Source of the DNA: Lactobacillus gallinarum DSM 10532 = JCM 2011
GTDB lineage: Bacteria; Bacillota; Bacilli; Lactobacillales; Lactobacillaceae
Assembly: GCF_001434975.1 (NCBI RefSeq)
Contig: NZ_AZEL01000021.1
Location: 1 to 47,183 of the forward strand
Reading direction: 5' to 3'
DNA length: 47,183 nt
This document shows positions 44,799 to 47,183 of the stretch, in pieces; position 1 is the stretch's first letter, and the number at the start of each line of letters is the position of its first letter. The notes below the pieces were generated by a model. The model was not told where the DNA came from. It worked only from the letters and a program-made list of their open reading frames with translations, and did not search any database. A program made the translations under genes and the position numbers.

Positions 44799-45837
44799 TT
44801 TCTAACAAATAATTTTCAACAAATTCAATCCTCTTTATTATTTTTGGCCGACTATTACTTGCATCAGAAGTTGTATACTCTTTAAATTCTGATGTTTGAA
44901 CCATATTTAATACATCTTCTTTTCTTATTTTTAATTTTGGATCCTTTTTTAAAGCTAAATTTGTACCCACAGATATTGCCTCAAATCTAACTCTAGGCGT
45001 CATATGAATCCCATTATTATGAAAAATATCTTTAGGATAGAAATCATCTATAAACTTAAATGTATTTTTAAATTCCTTCTCAAAATCTTCCTTTGCACCA
45101 ACAGTATATTTTTCTCCACTTTTTTCAATAAAACTATTAACAAAGCTTCTAACACTATGTTTAAAATTTTTATATTCATGAGAATAAGCAAAAAACCTAG
45201 ATGCTAATTCAACATTTTCTTTTCTTTTTAATTTAGCGGCTGACAAATCTATTAATCGTAAAAATGTTTTATCATTTGATAACTTATTAATTAATTGCAT
45301 AAAAGGATTCAAAATTTCAACACCACTTCGTACTTCAGCATCATTAGCTCGCAAAGACGAAGTATTGATTCGATTAAACAAATCTATTTTTGTTTTCTCA
45401 TCAGTATTTTTTCTAAGAACTATAACTCTTAATGAATTCATAGGAAATCTATTCTTTTCAGATTCAGGTAAATCTTTAAATTTAAATCCATTTAAATCTG
45501 TTAATTTTTCTAATTTTTCAAGTATAAGCTTATTTTGCATAAAAGATACTAATGTTGATATACGTTGTAACCCGTCTACTATTTCTAATTTACCTTCATC
45601 TGTATCCGCTAAAAACAACATTGGGATAGGATAACCTAATAATAAGGATTCAATAAATCTTGCTTGTCTTCTTTCATCCCAGACTAATTCATTTCGTTGA
45701 TATCTTGGTCTAAAAAATTTCCTACTTTCATAATTTTGAACCAAATATTCAATAGGATAATCTCTTGTATCATAACTTACTTCTTGCTGTAATTTATCAA
45801 TCTGATTACGTGCTTTCTTTTTTTTATTTTCATCCAT
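44785..45837 (-). CDS. DUF262 (GmrS-like) protein
   Basis: A 350-residue protein. The DUF262 hallmarks are RYQRNELVW (45-53) and the nucleotide-binding motif VDGLQRISTL with Asp88-Arg92 (usually DGQQR). The C-terminal HNH nuclease domain (DUF1524) fused in GmrSD-type restriction enzymes is absent; the rest is helical. It probably senses or hydrolyses a nucleotide and controls an effector. Its start overlaps the methyltransferase stop by eight bases and its end overlaps the HEPN gene by 14, so the three are translated together. Confidence 0.87.
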   Translation of the reverse strand: MDENKKKKARNQIDKLQQEVSYDTRDYPIEYLVQNYESRKFFRPRYQRNELVWDERRQARFIESLLLGYPIPMLFLADTDEGKLEIVDGLQRISTLVSFMQNKLILEKLEKLTDLNGFKFKDLPESEKNRFPMNSLRVIVLRKNTDEKTKIDLFNRINTSSLRANDAEVRSGVEILNPFMQLINKLSNDKTFLRLIDLSAAKLKRKENVELASRFFAYSHEYKNFKHSVRSFVNSFIEKSGEKYTVGAKEDFEKEFKNTFKFIDDFYPKDIFHNNGIHMTPRVRFEAISVGTNLALKKDPKLKIRKEDVLNMVQTSEFKEYTTSDASNSRPKIIKRIEFVENYLLENGIR

Positions 45838-46873
45838 TTTTCATACCTTTTAAAATACTTTGTCCAATTGCTTCTCCTAACTTCACAGGTACAGCATTCC
45901 CTATCATAATTCCTAGGTCCTTACCTGAAATAGGGTGATCATCATCAAAAAAGCAATAATCTTTAGGAAAGGTCTGTAGCATTGCACCCTCTCTAAAAGA
46001 AATAGCTCTATTTTGCTCTGGATGACCAAATCTACCATTTCCATATCCATAAAATTTAGTAGTTATGGTTGGGGCTGGTTCGTCCCATTTCATTCTTCCA
46101 TATACTGAAGTATATGATCTGCCAGACTTTTTTCTATAAGCTTTTAATATTAACTTATCATCCCAGTCATGCCAAGTTCCACCAGGTTTAGACTGTTTGA
46201 TTCTTTCTAAATTTATTTTATTTAACTTAGGCGAATGATGCATTTTATCATGATCATCTATTTCGCCTGCTTTTATCTTAGGTAAATCCGCGATAGTTTG
46301 TCTTACAGTAGGATAATTATCAGCATTAAACAATGGAGAGATTATATCAAGATTTAATTTTTTGCTTGCCAACAAAACTAATCTTTTTCTTTTTTGTGGT
46401 ACACCGTATTTCGGAGCATAAACTACATGCCAATTTACTTTATATTCTAATTTTTTTAGTGTATTAACAAAGGCTTTAAAGATCGGCTCTTTTGCTAATT
46501 GAGGTACATTCTCCATAGATACAATATCAGGTTCTATATCCTCCACTATCCTGGAAAATGTATCTAAAAGATCCATTTTATTTCTGGTTACATCTGTTCC
46601 TTTATATCTATAACTATATGAAGAAAACGGCTGACACGGTGCGCAACCCACCAAAACTTTTATATCCGTATCTTGAGGATATAAATCATCTATAAACTCA
46701 CTCTTTACCTTTTTTAGATCTGCATGAATAAATTTTGCATTATTATTTTTTTCATAAGGGAATTTACACTTATTTTCAATGTCTATTCCTGCTACCACAT
46801 TAATTCCAGCGCTTTGAAGTCCCGCTGTTAATCCGCCGACTCCACAAAAAAGATCAACTGCATTAATCTTCAT
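45830..46873 (-). CDS. DNA (cytosine-5) methyltransferase
   Basis: A 347-residue C5-methyltransferase. The ordered motifs are complete: I (DLFCGVGGLTAG, 7-18), IV with catalytic Cys80 in GCAPCQPFSS, VI ENV at 121-123, VIII with QKRKR at 160-164, a short target-recognition region, IX/X with GNAVPVKLGEAIG. It transfers methyl from S-adenosylmethionine to a cytosine in a specific but unknown site. It is the first gene of an AT-rich operon with DUF262 and HEPN genes and has no adjacent classical restriction enzyme. Confidence 0.95.
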   Translation of the reverse strand: MKINAVDLFCGVGGLTAGLQSAGINVVAGIDIENKCKFPYEKNNNAKFIHADLKKVKSEFIDDLYPQDTDIKVLVGCAPCQPFSSYSYRYKGTDVTRNKMDLLDTFSRIVEDIEPDIVSMENVPQLAKEPIFKAFVNTLKKLEYKVNWHVVYAPKYGVPQKRKRLVLLASKKLNLDIISPLFNADNYPTVRQTIADLPKIKAGEIDDHDKMHHSPKLNKINLERIKQSKPGGTWHDWDDKLILKAYRKKSGRSYTSVYGRMKWDEPAPTITTKFYGYGNGRFGHPEQNRAISFREGAMLQTFPKDYCFFDDDHPISGKDLGIMIGNAVPVKLGEAIGQSILKGMKNG

Positions 46874-47047
46874 TAAATTACTCCTCTATAAATATTGTGT
46901 TAACATTTAGATTTTTTGTATTTAAAACATAAATTCCTTTAACTTGGAAATATCACTAATTAAAAATATATCTCATCTTTAAAATTTAACTCTGTACCTT
47001 GTTTTTAGTATACATTTTTATTTTTTCATTGACCAATCATATTTTCT
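46874..47047. other. Upstream region of the methyltransferase operon
   Basis: An AT-rich stretch of 174 bases with no gene. It contains the likely promoter of the operon, but I cannot fix the elements. Confidence 0.4.
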
Positions 47048-47092
47048 TAAAACAAAAGCCCCACCAACCTCAACCAAGGAGATTGTCGGAGC
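47048..47092 (-). terminator. Strong terminator of an off-window minus-strand transcript
   Basis: A 14-bp stem (GCTCCGACAATCTC with GAGGTTGGTGGGGC, one A-G mismatch and some G-U pairs) with a 7-base loop is followed by TTTTGTTTT on the minus strand. The transcribed unit lies to the right. The last 90 bases, 47093-47183, are not recognised. Confidence 0.65.
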
Positions 47093-47183
47093 CAGCTACA
47101 CTATCTACGACTTAACAAACATATAAATTACGCGTGGTGCTAGTTAAATCGTTTTAGTTAACAAAAAAAGTCCAATCTTGTTA

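Noticed and set aside
47093-47183. tracrRNA or transposase end at the right edge
   Set aside because: No matching CRISPR repeat, cas gene or recognisable transposase motif is visible; a terminator is all that can be supported.

Overview
The window looks like the chromosome of a low-GC lactic acid bacterium, most probably Lactobacillus helveticus or a close relative in the acidophilus/helveticus/crispatus group. Supporting signs are a prolinase of the L. helveticus PepR/PepPN type next to a divergent ABC transporter gene, a purine deoxyribosyltransferase whose glutamate falls at residue 101, a GH4 6-phospho-glucosidase, a YSIRK/LPXTG surface protein, and a T-box-controlled amino-acid transporter. 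Identifications come from reading the sequence; no database search was possible.

Layout. 0-4.5 kb: pnuC, a choice-of-anchor-A type LPXTG adhesin killed by one in-frame stop, a small unknown protein and a PAS-domain protein. 4.6-8.9 kb: ABC exporter, prolinase, adenosine deaminase and purine deoxyribosyltransferase (peptide and deoxynucleoside salvage). 9-13 kb: two PepSY-domain proteins flanking a MarR-GNAT operon with a palindromic operator, then a UgpB-like binding protein killed by an amber codon. 13-20.4 kb: efp, coaA, a GDSL hydrolase, an ElaA-like GNAT, an amino-acid ABC transporter behind a T-box leader with two antiterminator/terminator modules, and a HelD-like helicase. 20.5-27.1 kb: matrixin-type protease, histidine phosphatase, an AspT remnant, a BceAB-type transporter, a TcaA-like protein and a DUF4145 protein. 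27.3-34 kb: a P-type cation ATPase with an attenuator leader, a frameshifted small gene, asparaginase, an RpiR regulator and a GH4 phospho-glucosidase with a perfect cre site.

34.4-41.7 kb is a degraded region: an intact SEC10/PgrA-type secreted protein, a TetR regulator, a GNAT and a first galU copy lie among at least five broken genes. These include two related proteins (one with an N-terminal zinc ribbon) in an operon. Most breaks are single-base changes in homopolymers.

41.9-46.9 kb is a defence island. It has an Abi_2/AbiF-type HEPN protein behind a compact structured RNA that ends in a terminator overlapping its ribosome binding site. After a second, GC-richer galU copy comes a tightly overlapping AT-rich operon of a C5-cytosine DNA methyltransferase, a DUF262 (GmrS-like) protein and a HEPN nuclease-like protein. 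The Abi/RNA pair and the methyltransferase-DUF262-HEPN operon are the best candidates here for little-described systems.

Gene inactivation is a theme: three stops fit C-to-T or G-to-A transitions and six frameshifts fit homopolymer length changes. This fits the pseudogene-rich genomes known for L. helveticus, but sequencing error should be excluded for the frameshifts.
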